Shown here one piece after another: positions 7,514 through 15,367 of a stretch of 64,000 bases of DNA. Under the pieces are notes generated by a model. The model saw only the letters and a program-made list of their open reading frames with translations, searched no databases and was not told where the DNA came from. The stretch covers positions 1-64,000 of the forward strand of contig FODP01000017.1 in the NCBI GenBank assembly GCA_900110395.1, written 5' to 3'. A program made the translations under genes and the position numbers. Numbering within the stretch: position 1 is the stretch's first letter; the number at the start of each line of letters is the position of its first letter. Origin of the DNA: Rhodospirillales bacterium URHD0017 (lineage in GTDB: Bacteria; Pseudomonadota; Alphaproteobacteria; Reyranellales; Reyranellaceae).

Positions 7514-9043
7514 CTAAGGCTCCGCTGTCGGGTCGGCGCGCAGGATGAGCGCTCGGCCGCCGTCTTCCAGGCCGATGCGCAGGAAGGGCATGCTGACGCG
7601 CGGCAGGCCGGCGTCGGCATCGCCTGAGAACTCGCGGTCGATGTCGTCGAACAGCCGCACGTAGAGCTTCCACTCGACCAGCCCAGGCTCGACCGGCACG
7701 CGCACGGCCTCGCGCCAGTCCAGCGCGCGGACGCCGCTCTTGGCCACCGATTCGCTCGGGCGGTCGCGCACCAGGGTCGCCTCGAAGCGACCGATCGTGG
7801 CCGTCCGCGCGCTGCGCATGACCGGGCGGGCGATCACCGCGATGCAGACCTGTCCGGGCTCCTCGGCCGGAACGAACTCGACCGAGCCCGCATTCAGCGT
7901 CGGATCGCTGGCGTCGTCCTGCCAGCCCAGCCGTTCGACGATGACCACGCGCTGACGCTCCTTGTCGAAGCGCCAGCCGGCCGGCGGATCGAAGCAGCGC
8001 CGTACCGTGCGGGTCTCGCCCGCAGGCGCACGCGACAGGATCTCGGGCGAAACCAGGGTGTTGGATTCGAGCGTCGTCGTGCGCATCCGCTGGTCGAAGG
8101 CGAACGAGCCCGGGCGATCGGGTAGCACCGTGAACAGGAGATGGAACAGCACCGTGCGCGAGCCGCGCCGCACCGACAGCGCCGCCGCCGCGAAGCTCGT
8201 GCGCCGCGCGTCGGTCGCGAAGGCCGCGCGCGGCACCGAGAAGCTCAGGCGTTCGGGCGCCACCGTCGCCTGCCCGCGCCACGCGCCGATCGACAGCACC
8301 GGCGGCGGGCCGCCGGCAGGCGTCAGATGAGGCCCGACGATCTCGATCTGCAGCGGTGGATCGTCGTCGCTGGCCGCGGCAAATTCCGGCGCGTAGCGCG
8401 GCACGGCTTGCGTCGCCGGGTTGGCCGCCGGTCTGCCCGGCGGGTCGAGCCGCAGCGCTCCCGGCGGCTCGGGTCCCGATGCGGTCGTCGGCGCGGCAGT
8501 CGGCGCATTGGGCGCCAGCGTCAGTTCGCCGGTGGCGCGGCGCGGCGGCACGAAATGCGGCGTATAGGACAGGACGAGCGGCGCATCGTCGCCCGCCAGC
8601 CGGTCGAGCTGTGCCGCCGCGCCGGCGGCAGCCTTGAGCGCCGCAAGCCGTGCGCCGTCCGTCGGGGTGTCCAGCGCGTCCTTGAGGGCGCCGTTCAGCG
8701 CATCGAGTTCGCCGAAGGCGTGGCGCCGGAAGTCCGGCAGGAGATCGAAGGCGCGATTGCCGTCGAAGTCCGAACGCAGCGCCAGGGCATCGAGCAGCAG
8801 GCCGGCCGTGCGGAAGGCAGGCAGCAGGCCTATGCGCACCTCGCTGTTGGCACGCGCCTGCAGGCTGGCACGCTCGGCCCGCAGGACCGCGATCTTCTCA
8901 TCGACCGTCGGTCCGTTCGCGGGCGCTTCCTCGCGCAGCATCGCGAAGATCGTGGCTGCCACCACGATGCCGATGACGGCGACCATGGCCAACACGCGGC
9001 GCACGCGTCGCGCATCGTCGGTCGAAGGGGAAGCCGCGGCCAT
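7514..9043 (-). CDS. Membrane-anchored protein of unknown function
   Basis: A 509-residue protein with a short cytoplasmic start, one membrane helix (residues about 17-35, VLAMVAVIGIVVAATIFAML), a helical region (about 45-130) and a Pro/Ala-rich linker. The rest is beta-rich without a domain I recognise. No lipobox or catalytic motif is seen. Composition and length argue that it is a real coding gene. It follows the universal stress protein on the same strand, separated by a perfect hairpin at 9069-9095. Confidence 0.7.
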   Translation of the reverse strand: MAAASPSTDDARRVRRVLAMVAVIGIVVAATIFAMLREEAPANGPTVDEKIAVLRAERASLQARANSEVRIGLLPAFRTAGLLLDALALRSDFDGNRAFDLLPDFRRHAFGELDALNGALKDALDTPTDGARLAALKAAAGAAAQLDRLAGDDAPLVLSYTPHFVPPRRATGELTLAPNAPTAAPTTASGPEPPGALRLDPPGRPAANPATQAVPRYAPEFAAASDDDPPLQIEIVGPHLTPAGGPPPVLSIGAWRGQATVAPERLSFSVPRAAFATDARRTSFAAAALSVRRGSRTVLFHLLFTVLPDRPGSFAFDQRMRTTTLESNTLVSPEILSRAPAGETRTVRRCFDPPAGWRFDKERQRVVIVERLGWQDDASDPTLNAGSVEFVPAEEPGQVCIAVIARPVMRSARTATIGRFEATLVRDRPSESVAKSGVRALDWREAVRVPVEPGLVEWKLYVRLFDDIDREFSGDADAGLPRVSMPFLRIGLEDGGRALILRADPTAEP

Positions 9044-9068
9044 GCCGGGGTTCTAGCATGGTCTGTCG

Positions 9069-9095
9069 GGAGCGCGGGCCTCCGGCCCGCGCTCC
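9069..9095. repeat. Perfect GC-rich hairpin (single-unit relative of element A)
   Basis: Two perfect 12-base arms (GGAGCGCGGGCC and its complement) are separated by three bases. It lies between the stop of the universal stress gene and the next gene on the minus strand. It resembles the outer hairpins of the larger elements at 7395 and 37754. It could attenuate readthrough, but no U tract follows. Confidence 0.6.
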
Positions 9096-9097
9096 TG

Positions 9098-9904
9098 TCA
9101 GTACGAGAACAGCACCGGCAGGGTCGAATTGAGGATGAGATGGCGCGTCATGCCACCGAAGATCATCTGGCGAAGGCGGCTTTGCGTGTAGGCGCCTTTG
9201 ACGATCAGGTCGGCGCCGCCGGCGATCGCGGTGTCGACGATCGTTTGGCCGGCCGAGCGGTTGCCCGGCTTGACGTGCTGGCTGGTCACGTTGAGGCCGT
9301 GGCTCCTGAGCGATTCGGCGATCTCGGCGGCGCTCGGTCCGGGCACCAACGCACCATCGACGCTCAGCACATCGATCGTTTCGGCGCCGCTCAGCACCGG
9401 CATGGCGAGCGAGATGGCGCGCGCGCTCTCGGTCGAGCCGTTCCAGGCGAACAGGATCCGCTTGCCGACCATGCCGCTGAAGCCCTGCGGTACGACCAGG
9501 ACCGGCCGGCCGGAATCGAACAGCGCGGTCTCGAACACGCTCTCCGGCATCTTGGGGAGCGCGCCGGGCTGCGGCATGACGATCAGGTCGTAGGCCCGCC
9601 CGATGGTGCCGATGGCGGTCGGGCCGCTGTCATCGGCCGAGCGCCATTCCGAAGTGAGCCCGGCCGCGCGCTGATCGAAGGCCTGCTTCACGGCCGCGAC
9701 GCGCTGGCGTTCCTCGGCGTCCTCGGCCAGACCGCCGCCGATCGGCGCGCCCATGCCGGCATCGGCCCAAGCCATGCTCATGACGCCATAGGAGGGCGGT
9801 TCCAGCCCTACCAACTTGGCGTCGAAGGTCCGCGCGAGCTTCGCGGCGAGATCGAATGCGGACGGGTCTTCTGCCGTCCAGGCCATTGTCAGAATTGACT
9901 TCAT
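9098..9904 (-). CDS. Tandem-domain universal stress protein
   Basis: A 268-residue protein with two UspA-like halves. The first has MKSILTMAW and DLIVMPQPG, and the second KRILFAWNGSTESARAISLAMPVL followed by GADLIVKGAYTQSRLRQMIFGGMTRHLI, near the G-2x-G-9x-[GS] nucleotide-binding signature. Such proteins protect cells during stress or starvation. The ATG at 9904 is chosen because a GGGGTGG site sits just upstream; the frame is open further upstream but the extra residues do not fit the fold. The AT-rich upstream region is shared with the divergent pilin gene. Confidence 0.9.
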   Translation of the reverse strand: MKSILTMAWTAEDPSAFDLAAKLARTFDAKLVGLEPPSYGVMSMAWADAGMGAPIGGGLAEDAEERQRVAAVKQAFDQRAAGLTSEWRSADDSGPTAIGTIGRAYDLIVMPQPGALPKMPESVFETALFDSGRPVLVVPQGFSGMVGKRILFAWNGSTESARAISLAMPVLSGAETIDVLSVDGALVPGPSAAEIAESLRSHGLNVTSQHVKPGNRSAGQTIVDTAIAGGADLIVKGAYTQSRLRQMIFGGMTRHLILNSTLPVLFSY

Positions 9905-10053
9905 GACATGCCACCCCTGTTGATGAACGATACCACGTGCCTCGGTCGCATCGAGCCTGCAAAAGCGCAACAGCCCAAAGGTTCAGCGCCGATGATGACA
10001 TTGATACAATTATAGCGTTGAGGGCCTATTCGTTATCAATATGTTAGTGCTTA

Positions 10054-10076
10054 GACCTCAACCATTTAATGAGGTC
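10054..10076. promoter_or_regulatory. Inverted repeat in the usp/pilin divergent promoter region
   Basis: GACCTCA and TGAGGTC are perfect seven-base arms separated by nine AT-rich bases. They lie in the AT-rich 294-base gap between the divergent universal stress and Flp pilin genes. It could be an operator or an RNA hairpin; no regulator is identified. Confidence 0.35.
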
Positions 10077-10198
10077 AGGGACGCATACACGTCCCAGCGT
10101 TCGGGTCGGTCGCATCATTTGGTCCCCAGAACCGTGGGGCGACAGGCAGGAACGCCGGTCAAGGTCAGAAGAACGTTCTTTTTCTTTGGAGATACCCA

Positions 10199-10366
10199 AT
10201 GCTGTCCATTTTCCGTCGTCTGATGAAGAGTGAACATGGCGCCACCGCCATCGAGTACACGCTTATCGCCTCCCTGATCGCCGTCGCTGCGATCGCCGCC
10301 ATGAACTCCGTCGGCGGCAAGATCCAGGGCGTGCTCACCAACGTCTCCACTGCGATGGGCACCTGA
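10199..10366 (+). CDS. Flp/Fap-type (type IVb) pilin
   Basis: A 55-residue prepilin. A short basic leader ends in HG, the cleavage site, then ATAIEYTLIASLIAVAAIAAM, with the obligatory Glu at +5 and Tyr at +6 followed by a hydrophobic helix. Flp pilins are cut by a TadV-type peptidase and assembled by the Tad machinery into adhesive pili. No tad or cpa genes are in the window. A GGAG ribosome binding site lies eight bases before the ATG. A strong terminator follows, so this gene is probably transcribed alone and at high level. Confidence 0.9.
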   Translation: MLSIFRRLMKSEHGATAIEYTLIASLIAVAAIAAMNSVGGKIQGVLTNVSTAMGT

Positions 10367-10389
10367 TTGCCCAGACATCGATCAAGAGA

Positions 10390-10423
10390 GGGGCGGTCTG
10401 GCGACGGACCGCCCCTTTCTTTT
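10390..10423 (+). terminator. Rho-independent terminator after the pilin gene
   Basis: Nine-base GC-rich arms (GGGGCGGTC at 10390-10398 and its complement at 10407-10415) enclose an eight-base loop and are followed by TTTCTTTT. It is placed 24 bases after the pilin stop codon. Confidence 0.9.
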
Positions 10424-10526
10424 GGGGGCGTGAGGGCCGGGCGCATAACCTTTCGGCTACATTCCTTACCAAAGTTACACGCTGCACGTTGTGCCGGTGG
10501 GGCAAGCCGATAGGGTTGACCGCCAG

Positions 10527-10703
10527 ATGCCATCTCGTTCGCCCTCCACCTTCAGTCGCCTCGTCCGCAACCAGGACGGCGTCACGATGGTAGAATATGC
10601 GCTGCTGGTCGCGTTGCTTTCGGTGGCGGCCGTGACGGCGCTGAACACTCTCGGGCAGCAAATGCAGAACGTCCTGAACGCCGCCGCCAGCGCGATGAAC
10701 TGA
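10527..10703 (+). CDS. Second Flp-type pilin
   Basis: A 58-residue prepilin with leader MPSRSPSTFSRLVRNQDG, then VTMVEYALLVALLSVAAV, keeping Glu+5 and Tyr+6 of the Flp motif, and a short amphipathic tail. The ATG at 10527 gives a normal leader length; a GTG at 10491 would add twelve residues. It is a paralogue of the pilin at 10199, lies beyond that gene's terminator, and overlaps the start of a third pilin-like gene (TGATG). Confidence 0.85.
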   Translation: MPSRSPSTFSRLVRNQDGVTMVEYALLVALLSVAAVTALNTLGQQMQNVLNAAASAMN

Positions 10704-10882
10704 TGGCCCGGTCCATCCGCTCCTGCATCCGCGCGCTCGCCTGCCGGCGGGGCTCGACCATGGTCGGCTACAGCTCGTTGGCGCTGCTGGTGGCGATAGC
10801 GGCCATCACACTGCTCAGCCATGCCAACACCGAAACCGACGTACCGCACCAGCGCGGCGTCGGCACCACTTCCTTGAACTGA
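10703..10882 (+). CDS. Flp-pilin-like protein lacking the key Glu
   Basis: This 59-residue protein is coupled to the preceding pilin by a one-base overlap. The leader is Arg/Cys-rich and ends RRG, then STMVGYSSLALLVAIAAITLL. The arrangement is that of a type IVb prepilin, but position +5 is Gly instead of the conserved Glu. The tail (SHANTETDVPHQRGVGTTSLN) is hydrophilic. It could be a minor pilin or pseudopilin, or a decaying duplicate. Confidence 0.65.
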   Translation: MARSIRSCIRALACRRGSTMVGYSSLALLVAIAAITLLSHANTETDVPHQRGVGTTSLN

Positions 10883-10902
10883 ACGAGCGCGCTCAGCGGA
10901 TC

Positions 10903-11493
10903 TCAGCGAATCTGGGCCGCCTTGGGAACGATCCAGGCAAACCGGTCGGACAGCGCTGCCAGCGTGATGCGGTTGATGTCGGCCGCGCTGACAGTGGCGC
11001 CGCCGGTCGCATCCGGCAGGTCGCGCGTCGCCACCGTGTCGGCGGCAATCGTGCTCATGAAGCCGTTGTCGGTGGCGCAGCGCACCGTCGCCGACACGCA
11101 CATGTGGGTCATGAAGCCGCCGACGATCAGGTTCTTGCGGCCGCTGGCGGTCAGGTGCTTGGCGAGGTCGGTCCCGGCGAAGGCATTGGGCATGCCCTTG
11201 TCGACGATCGTCTCGCCAGCGCGCGGCGCGAGAGGCGCCACGATCTCGTAGCCGCTCGACGAAGGATTGAACGCCTTGCCACCGGACTTGTGCCGTACAT
11301 GGACGATGGGCGCTCCCGCCTTGCGCGCCTTGTCGAGCAGCCCTGCCAGCGCCTCGATCGCCGGCTGCACGCCGGGCAGGGGCAGCAGACCGTCGGTGTA
11401 TTCCCTCTGGGCATCGATGATCAGCAGAACTCCGTCGGCCATCGTCGCCGGTGTCGGCGTCGCTCCCGCCATCTGCAGCATCGTCATCGCCAT
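10903..11493 (-). CDS. Isochorismatase-family cysteine hydrolase
   Basis: A 196-residue protein of the isochorismatase/nicotinamidase superfamily. The catalytic Asp is in VLLIIDAQREYTDG, the Lys in VDKGMPNAFAGTDL and the nucleophilic Cys in GFMTHMCVSATVRCATDNGF. Such enzymes cleave amides or vinyl ethers of small molecules; the substrate here is unknown. ATG 11493 has AAGGGA upstream. It is convergent with the pilin operon and separated from it by about 20 bases. Confidence 0.9.
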   Translation of the reverse strand: MAMTMLQMAGATPTPATMADGVLLIIDAQREYTDGLLPLPGVQPAIEALAGLLDKARKAGAPIVHVRHKSGGKAFNPSSSGYEIVAPLAPRAGETIVDKGMPNAFAGTDLAKHLTASGRKNLIVGGFMTHMCVSATVRCATDNGFMSTIAADTVATRDLPDATGGATVSAADINRITLAALSDRFAWIVPKAAQIR

Positions 11494-11761
11494 GGTCGTT
11501 CCCTTCAACTACGCTGCGGTTGTGTAAGCCTTGGTCCCATCAACGCCTAAGGCGATGCATTTTGCAAGACCCTCGGGCGCATGACACAAGCATGACGTAA
11601 CGATCATGTCATCGGCGGCAACAGCCGTGATGCATTGCGTGGCCGCACCCCCAACGATGCTATCCGCATGTTGGCTGTAAGAAGCATAGGAAAAGTCGAT
11701 CGCCCAATCGTACAATTCATCGTAGACCGTTCCGATCACCGCTGGCAGGATGGCGATCGCC

Positions 11762-12415
11762 ATGGATGCTCCCCGCAAGCTTCTGGTCGATACCCTGGCG
11801 CGGCGGCCCGATCTCGACCTCAAGAACCTGTCGCTGGCGATCGGGCGCAATCATGCCTACCTGCAGCAGTACCTGATGCGCGGCTCGCCGCGCGAGTTGC
11901 CGGAATCGGTGCGCCATGGGCTTGCCCCGCTGCTCGGCGTCTCGCCCGACGACCTGCGCTCGACGGCGCCGCCCGCGGGCGGCGCGCCGGGCGCCGAGCC
12001 ACGCGGCGCGGCGCTGCGCACCGAGCGCGCCGACCTGCCGGTCTACGCCTCGGCAGAAGGCGGTGGCGGCGCAATTATCATCACCAACGAGCCGATCGAC
12101 TACGTGCGCCGACCCGAGCCCTTGCTGTCGGTTCGCGACGGTTATGGCTGCTACGTGATCGGCGACAGCATGAGCCCGGCCTATGAACAGGGCGACCTGC
12201 TGCTCATCCATCCCGGCCGGCCGGTGCGACCGGGTGACGACTGCGTGTTCGTGCGCGATCCGGGCGACGGCGCCCAGCACGCCCTGGTCAAGCGCCTGCT
12301 GCGCATCACGCCGGAGAAATGGCGGGTCCGCCAGTTCAACCCGGCGAAGGACTTCGATCTCGATCGCGGGCAGTGGCAGAAGGCCCAGCTGATCGTCGGC
12401 AAGTTTGCCCGCTAG
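11762..12415 (+). CDS. S24-family (LexA/C2-like) transcriptional repressor
   Basis: A 217-residue protein. An N-terminal helix-turn-helix (about residues 5-60) precedes a peptidase S24 domain with the Ser-Lys dyad: Ser136 in VIGDSMSPAYEQGD and Lys177 in ALVKRLLR. The linker YASAEGGGG may hold the self-cleavage site. The combination is that of LexA/C2/HdiR-like repressors, which cleave themselves on a signal. A 17-base palindrome begins nine bases after its stop, and a matching half-site lies upstream of the gene, so autoregulation and control of the next gene are plausible. The ATG at 11762 follows an AGGA site. Confidence 0.88.
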   Translation: MDAPRKLLVDTLARRPDLDLKNLSLAIGRNHAYLQQYLMRGSPRELPESVRHGLAPLLGVSPDDLRSTAPPAGGAPGAEPRGAALRTERADLPVYASAEGGGGAIIITNEPIDYVRRPEPLLSVRDGYGCYVIGDSMSPAYEQGDLLLIHPGRPVRPGDDCVFVRDPGDGAQHALVKRLLRITPEKWRVRQFNPAKDFDLDRGQWQKAQLIVGKFAR

Positions 12416-12424
12416 TGCCAAACT

Positions 12425-12441
12425 ATAGGAAATATTCCTAT
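12425..12441. promoter_or_regulatory. Operator-like palindrome
   Basis: A perfect inverted repeat, ATAGGAA-ATA-TTCCTAT, lies between the S24 repressor and the flavoenzyme gene. A half-site ATAGGAA occurs at 11686-11692 upstream of the repressor. AT-rich symmetry in GC-rich surroundings suggests a repressor binding site; the link to the S24 protein is inference. Confidence 0.5.
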
Positions 12442-12473
12442 CTCGCCCGATCACGGCGCCGCGGGCGGCGGCC

Positions 12474-13592
12474 ATGAAGGCCATCGTCGTGGGCGGCGGG
12501 ATCATGGGGCTCGCGACCGCGTGGGCCGTGGCGCGCGAGGGTCACGCCGTCGCGTTGTTCGAACAGGGTGCGCTGCCCAATCCCCTGGCCTCGTCGATGG
12601 ACGAACATCGGCTGATCCGCCATCCCTACGGCGATCATGCGGGCTACGCGCGCATGGTCGACCAGGCCTATGCCGCCTGGGACCTGCTGTGGAACGATCT
12701 CGGTCAGCGCCTCTACGCCGCCACCGGGACGCTGGCGCTCACCGGCAACGGCGAGACCTGGGCAGAGCGTTCGGCCGCCGTATTGGCCGGCCTCGGCAAA
12801 TCGATGATGGAGATGCCGGTCGACGAACTGCCGCGGCGCTTCCCGCAGCTCGATGCGCGCGGCGTCGAACGCGCCTTCTGGATGGCCAGCGGCGGCGTGC
12901 TGTTCGCCCAGGACATCGTCGCGGCGCTGGCGCAGCATCTCGGCACGCTGCCGAACGTGGCCCTGCATGCAAGGACGCCCGTCCGAACGGTCGATCTGGA
13001 GCATGGACGCATCGTCACCGATGCCGGCGCCAGGCACGAAGCCGATGTGGTCGTGGTGGCGGCGGGCGCGTGGGTCGGCCGCCTGCTGTCGGAGAGCAGC
13101 CGCCTCGTCCCGTCACGCCAGGTCGTGATCTATTTCGACCTGCCCGTCGACCAGCGCGCGATCTGGGCGAAGCACCCGATGGTCATCGACAAGACCGGCG
13201 ACGTCGGCCTCTACCTTGTGCCGCCGGCCGAGGGCCGCGGCCTGAAGATCGGCGACCATGTCTTCAGCCGGACCGGCGATCCCTCGGCGGAGCGCGAGGC
13301 TCGTGAACAGGAGATGCAGCCCCTGCTGCGCCGTTGCAGCACCCTGATCAAGGACTTCGCGCGCTGGCGCGTCGATCAGCTGAAAGTCTGCTTCTATACG
13401 GTGACCGAGGACGAGCGTTTCGTCGTCGAGAAGCAGGGCGACAAGGGCTGGCTGATGTCGCCCTGCTCGGGCCACGGCTTCAAGTTCGGCGCGGTGATGG
13501 GGCTGGAACTGGCGCGCACCATCGCGACGGGACGCGATCCTGCGGCGCATGCGCGCTGGGCGGCCGGCCTGGAAGGCGATAAACCCTCCTGA
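12474..13592 (+). CDS. Sarcosine-oxidase-like FAD oxidoreductase
   Basis: A 372-residue DAO-family flavoprotein. The N-terminus has the Rossmann motif VGGGIMGLATA (residues 6-16) and the family HRLIRHPYGDH stretch near residue 44. Cys306 in KVCFYTVTEDERF matches the cysteine that binds FAD covalently in monomeric sarcosine oxidase and N-methyltryptophan oxidase. PCSGHGFKFG near the C-terminus completes the signature. It should oxidise an N-methyl or secondary amine, giving hydrogen peroxide; the substrate is unknown. The palindrome at 12425 sits in its promoter region. Confidence 0.88.
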   Translation: MKAIVVGGGIMGLATAWAVAREGHAVALFEQGALPNPLASSMDEHRLIRHPYGDHAGYARMVDQAYAAWDLLWNDLGQRLYAATGTLALTGNGETWAERSAAVLAGLGKSMMEMPVDELPRRFPQLDARGVERAFWMASGGVLFAQDIVAALAQHLGTLPNVALHARTPVRTVDLEHGRIVTDAGARHEADVVVVAAGAWVGRLLSESSRLVPSRQVVIYFDLPVDQRAIWAKHPMVIDKTGDVGLYLVPPAEGRGLKIGDHVFSRTGDPSAEREAREQEMQPLLRRCSTLIKDFARWRVDQLKVCFYTVTEDERFVVEKQGDKGWLMSPCSGHGFKFGAVMGLELARTIATGRDPAAHARWAAGLEGDKPS

Positions 13593-13627
13593 CACAATAA
13601 CGCTCTGGGTTAGGGAGAAGAGACGCC

Positions 13628-15367
13628 ATGGCTTCCCGCAAGCGACGCGCCAACGGCACCCCAAAGGCAACCGGAATGCGTCAGGGCCTCGCCACCTACG
13701 GCGACGCGGGCTTCTCGCTGTTCCTGCGCAAGGCCTTCATCAAGGCCGGCGGCTATTCCGACGACGCGCTCGACCGGCCGATCGTCGGCATCACCAACAC
13801 CTTCAGCGACTACAATCCCTGCCACGGCAACGTCCCGGACCTGATCGAGGCGGTGAAGCGCGGCGTCATGCTGGCGGGCGCGCTTCCCATGGTCTTCCCG
13901 ACCATCTCGATCCACGAGAGCTTCTCCCATCCCACCAGCATGTTCCTGCGCAACCTCATGTCGATGGACACCGAGGAGATGATCCGCGCCCAGCCGATGG
14001 ACTCGGTGGTGCTGATCGGCGGCTGCGACAAGACCCTGCCGGCCCAGCTCATGGCGGCGGCCAGCGCCGACCGGCCGGCGGTGGTGCTGCCGGTCGGGCC
14101 GATGCTGGTCGGCCATTTCAAGGGCGAAGTCCTGGGCGCCTGCACCGACTGCCGCCGGCTGTGGGGCCAGTATCGCGCCGGCACCTTCTCGGAGACCGAC
14201 ATCGAGAAGGTGAGCGAGCGACTGGCGCCGACCAAAGGCACCTGCATGGTGATGGGCACCGCCAGCACCATGGGCTGCATCGTCGAGACCCTGGGCATGG
14301 GCCTGCCGGGCAGCGGCTCGATCCCGGCGACGCACTCCGATCGCCTGCGTGTCGCCGAGGCGAGCGGCCGGCTTGCCGCCGAGATGGCGAAGAAGCAGGG
14401 CCCGCGCCCCAGCGAGATCATGACGGCGGCCGCCTTCCGCAACGCCCTGACGGTGCTGCAGGCAATAGGCGGCTCGACCAACGCGCTGGTCCACCTCACC
14501 GCCGTGGCGCGTCGGTTGGGTGTCGGCATCGAGCTCGACGAGTTCGACCAGATCGGTCGCAAGGTGCCGGTCCTGGTCGACCTCAAGCCCTCGGGCGACC
14601 ATTACATGGAGCACTTCCATTGGGCCGGCGGCAACTCGCGGCTGATGCGCGAGATCCGCACGCATCTCGATGAGAAATGCCTGACCGTTTCCGGCCGCAC
14701 GTTGAAGCAGGTGATCGACGCCGCCGAGATCGTGCCCAACCAGACCGTGATCCGCACGCCCAAGAACCCGATCAAGCCGACCGGCGGCATGGCCGTGCTG
14801 CGCGGCAACCTCGCGCCGCGCGGTGCGGTCATCAAGCATGCCGCCGCCTCGCCTGCCCTGATGACCCACACCGGTCGCGCCGTCGTCTTCGATTCACTCG
14901 AGGACCTCGCGGCGCGCGGCGACGATCCCGCGCTCGACGTGAAGGCCGAGGATATCCTCGTGCTGCGCAACGCCGGGCCGAAGGGCGCACCCGGCATGCC
15001 GGAAGCAGGCTCCTTTCCCATCCCCATGAAGCTCGCGCGCGCCGGTGTGAAGGACATGATCCGCATCTCCGACGCGCGCATGAGCGGCACGGCCTTCGGC
15101 ACCATCGTGCTGCACGTGGCGCCGGAAGCGGCGGTCGGCGGGCCGCTCGCCCTGGTGAAGACGGGGGATCGCATCACCCTCGATGTCCCCAAGCGCGTCC
15201 TCAAGCTGCATGTCGACACCAAGGAGCTGGCGGCACGGCGCAAGACCTGGAGGGCCCCGGCGCCCGGCAACGGCAGCGACCGCGGCTACACCGGGCTGTT
15301 CCACAAGGAAGTGCTGCAGGCCGATGAAGGCGTCGACTTCGGATTCCTGGGTCCCGCCAAATCGTGA
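13628..15367 (+). CDS. IlvD/Edd-family dehydratase, sugar-acid type
   Basis: A 579-residue dehydratase with Fe-S ligand motifs NPCHGN, GGCDKT and CTDC/GCIVETLGMGLPGS, ending in GYTGLFHKEVLQADEGVDFGFL. That ending is typical of the L-arabinonate/sugar-acid dehydratase branch more than of branched-chain amino-acid IlvD. It removes water from an aldonic acid to give a 2-keto-3-deoxy acid. An AGGGAG site precedes ATG 13628. The glycosyltransferase gene starts inside its stop codon (GTGA), so they are co-translated, although the functions look unrelated. Confidence 0.9.
   Translation: MASRKRRANGTPKATGMRQGLATYGDAGFSLFLRKAFIKAGGYSDDALDRPIVGITNTFSDYNPCHGNVPDLIEAVKRGVMLAGALPMVFPTISIHESFSHPTSMFLRNLMSMDTEEMIRAQPMDSVVLIGGCDKTLPAQLMAAASADRPAVVLPVGPMLVGHFKGEVLGACTDCRRLWGQYRAGTFSETDIEKVSERLAPTKGTCMVMGTASTMGCIVETLGMGLPGSGSIPATHSDRLRVAEASGRLAAEMAKKQGPRPSEIMTAAAFRNALTVLQAIGGSTNALVHLTAVARRLGVGIELDEFDQIGRKVPVLVDLKPSGDHYMEHFHWAGGNSRLMREIRTHLDEKCLTVSGRTLKQVIDAAEIVPNQTVIRTPKNPIKPTGGMAVLRGNLAPRGAVIKHAAASPALMTHTGRAVVFDSLEDLAARGDDPALDVKAEDILVLRNAGPKGAPGMPEAGSFPIPMKLARAGVKDMIRISDARMSGTAFGTIVLHVAPEAAVGGPLALVKTGDRITLDVPKRVLKLHVDTKELAARRKTWRAPAPGNGSDRGYTGLFHKEVLQADEGVDFGFLGPAKS

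Noticed and set aside
5835..8282. An 815-codon open frame on the minus strand
   Set aside because: It is antisense to the AI-2E and MliC-META genes and overlaps the 509-residue gene in another frame. Composition is shadow-like.
10000..10040. ATTGATA and TATCAAT as an FNR-type site in the usp/pilin promoter
   Set aside because: The half-sites are 27 bases apart, whereas an FNR box has four bases between halves. Too weak to call.
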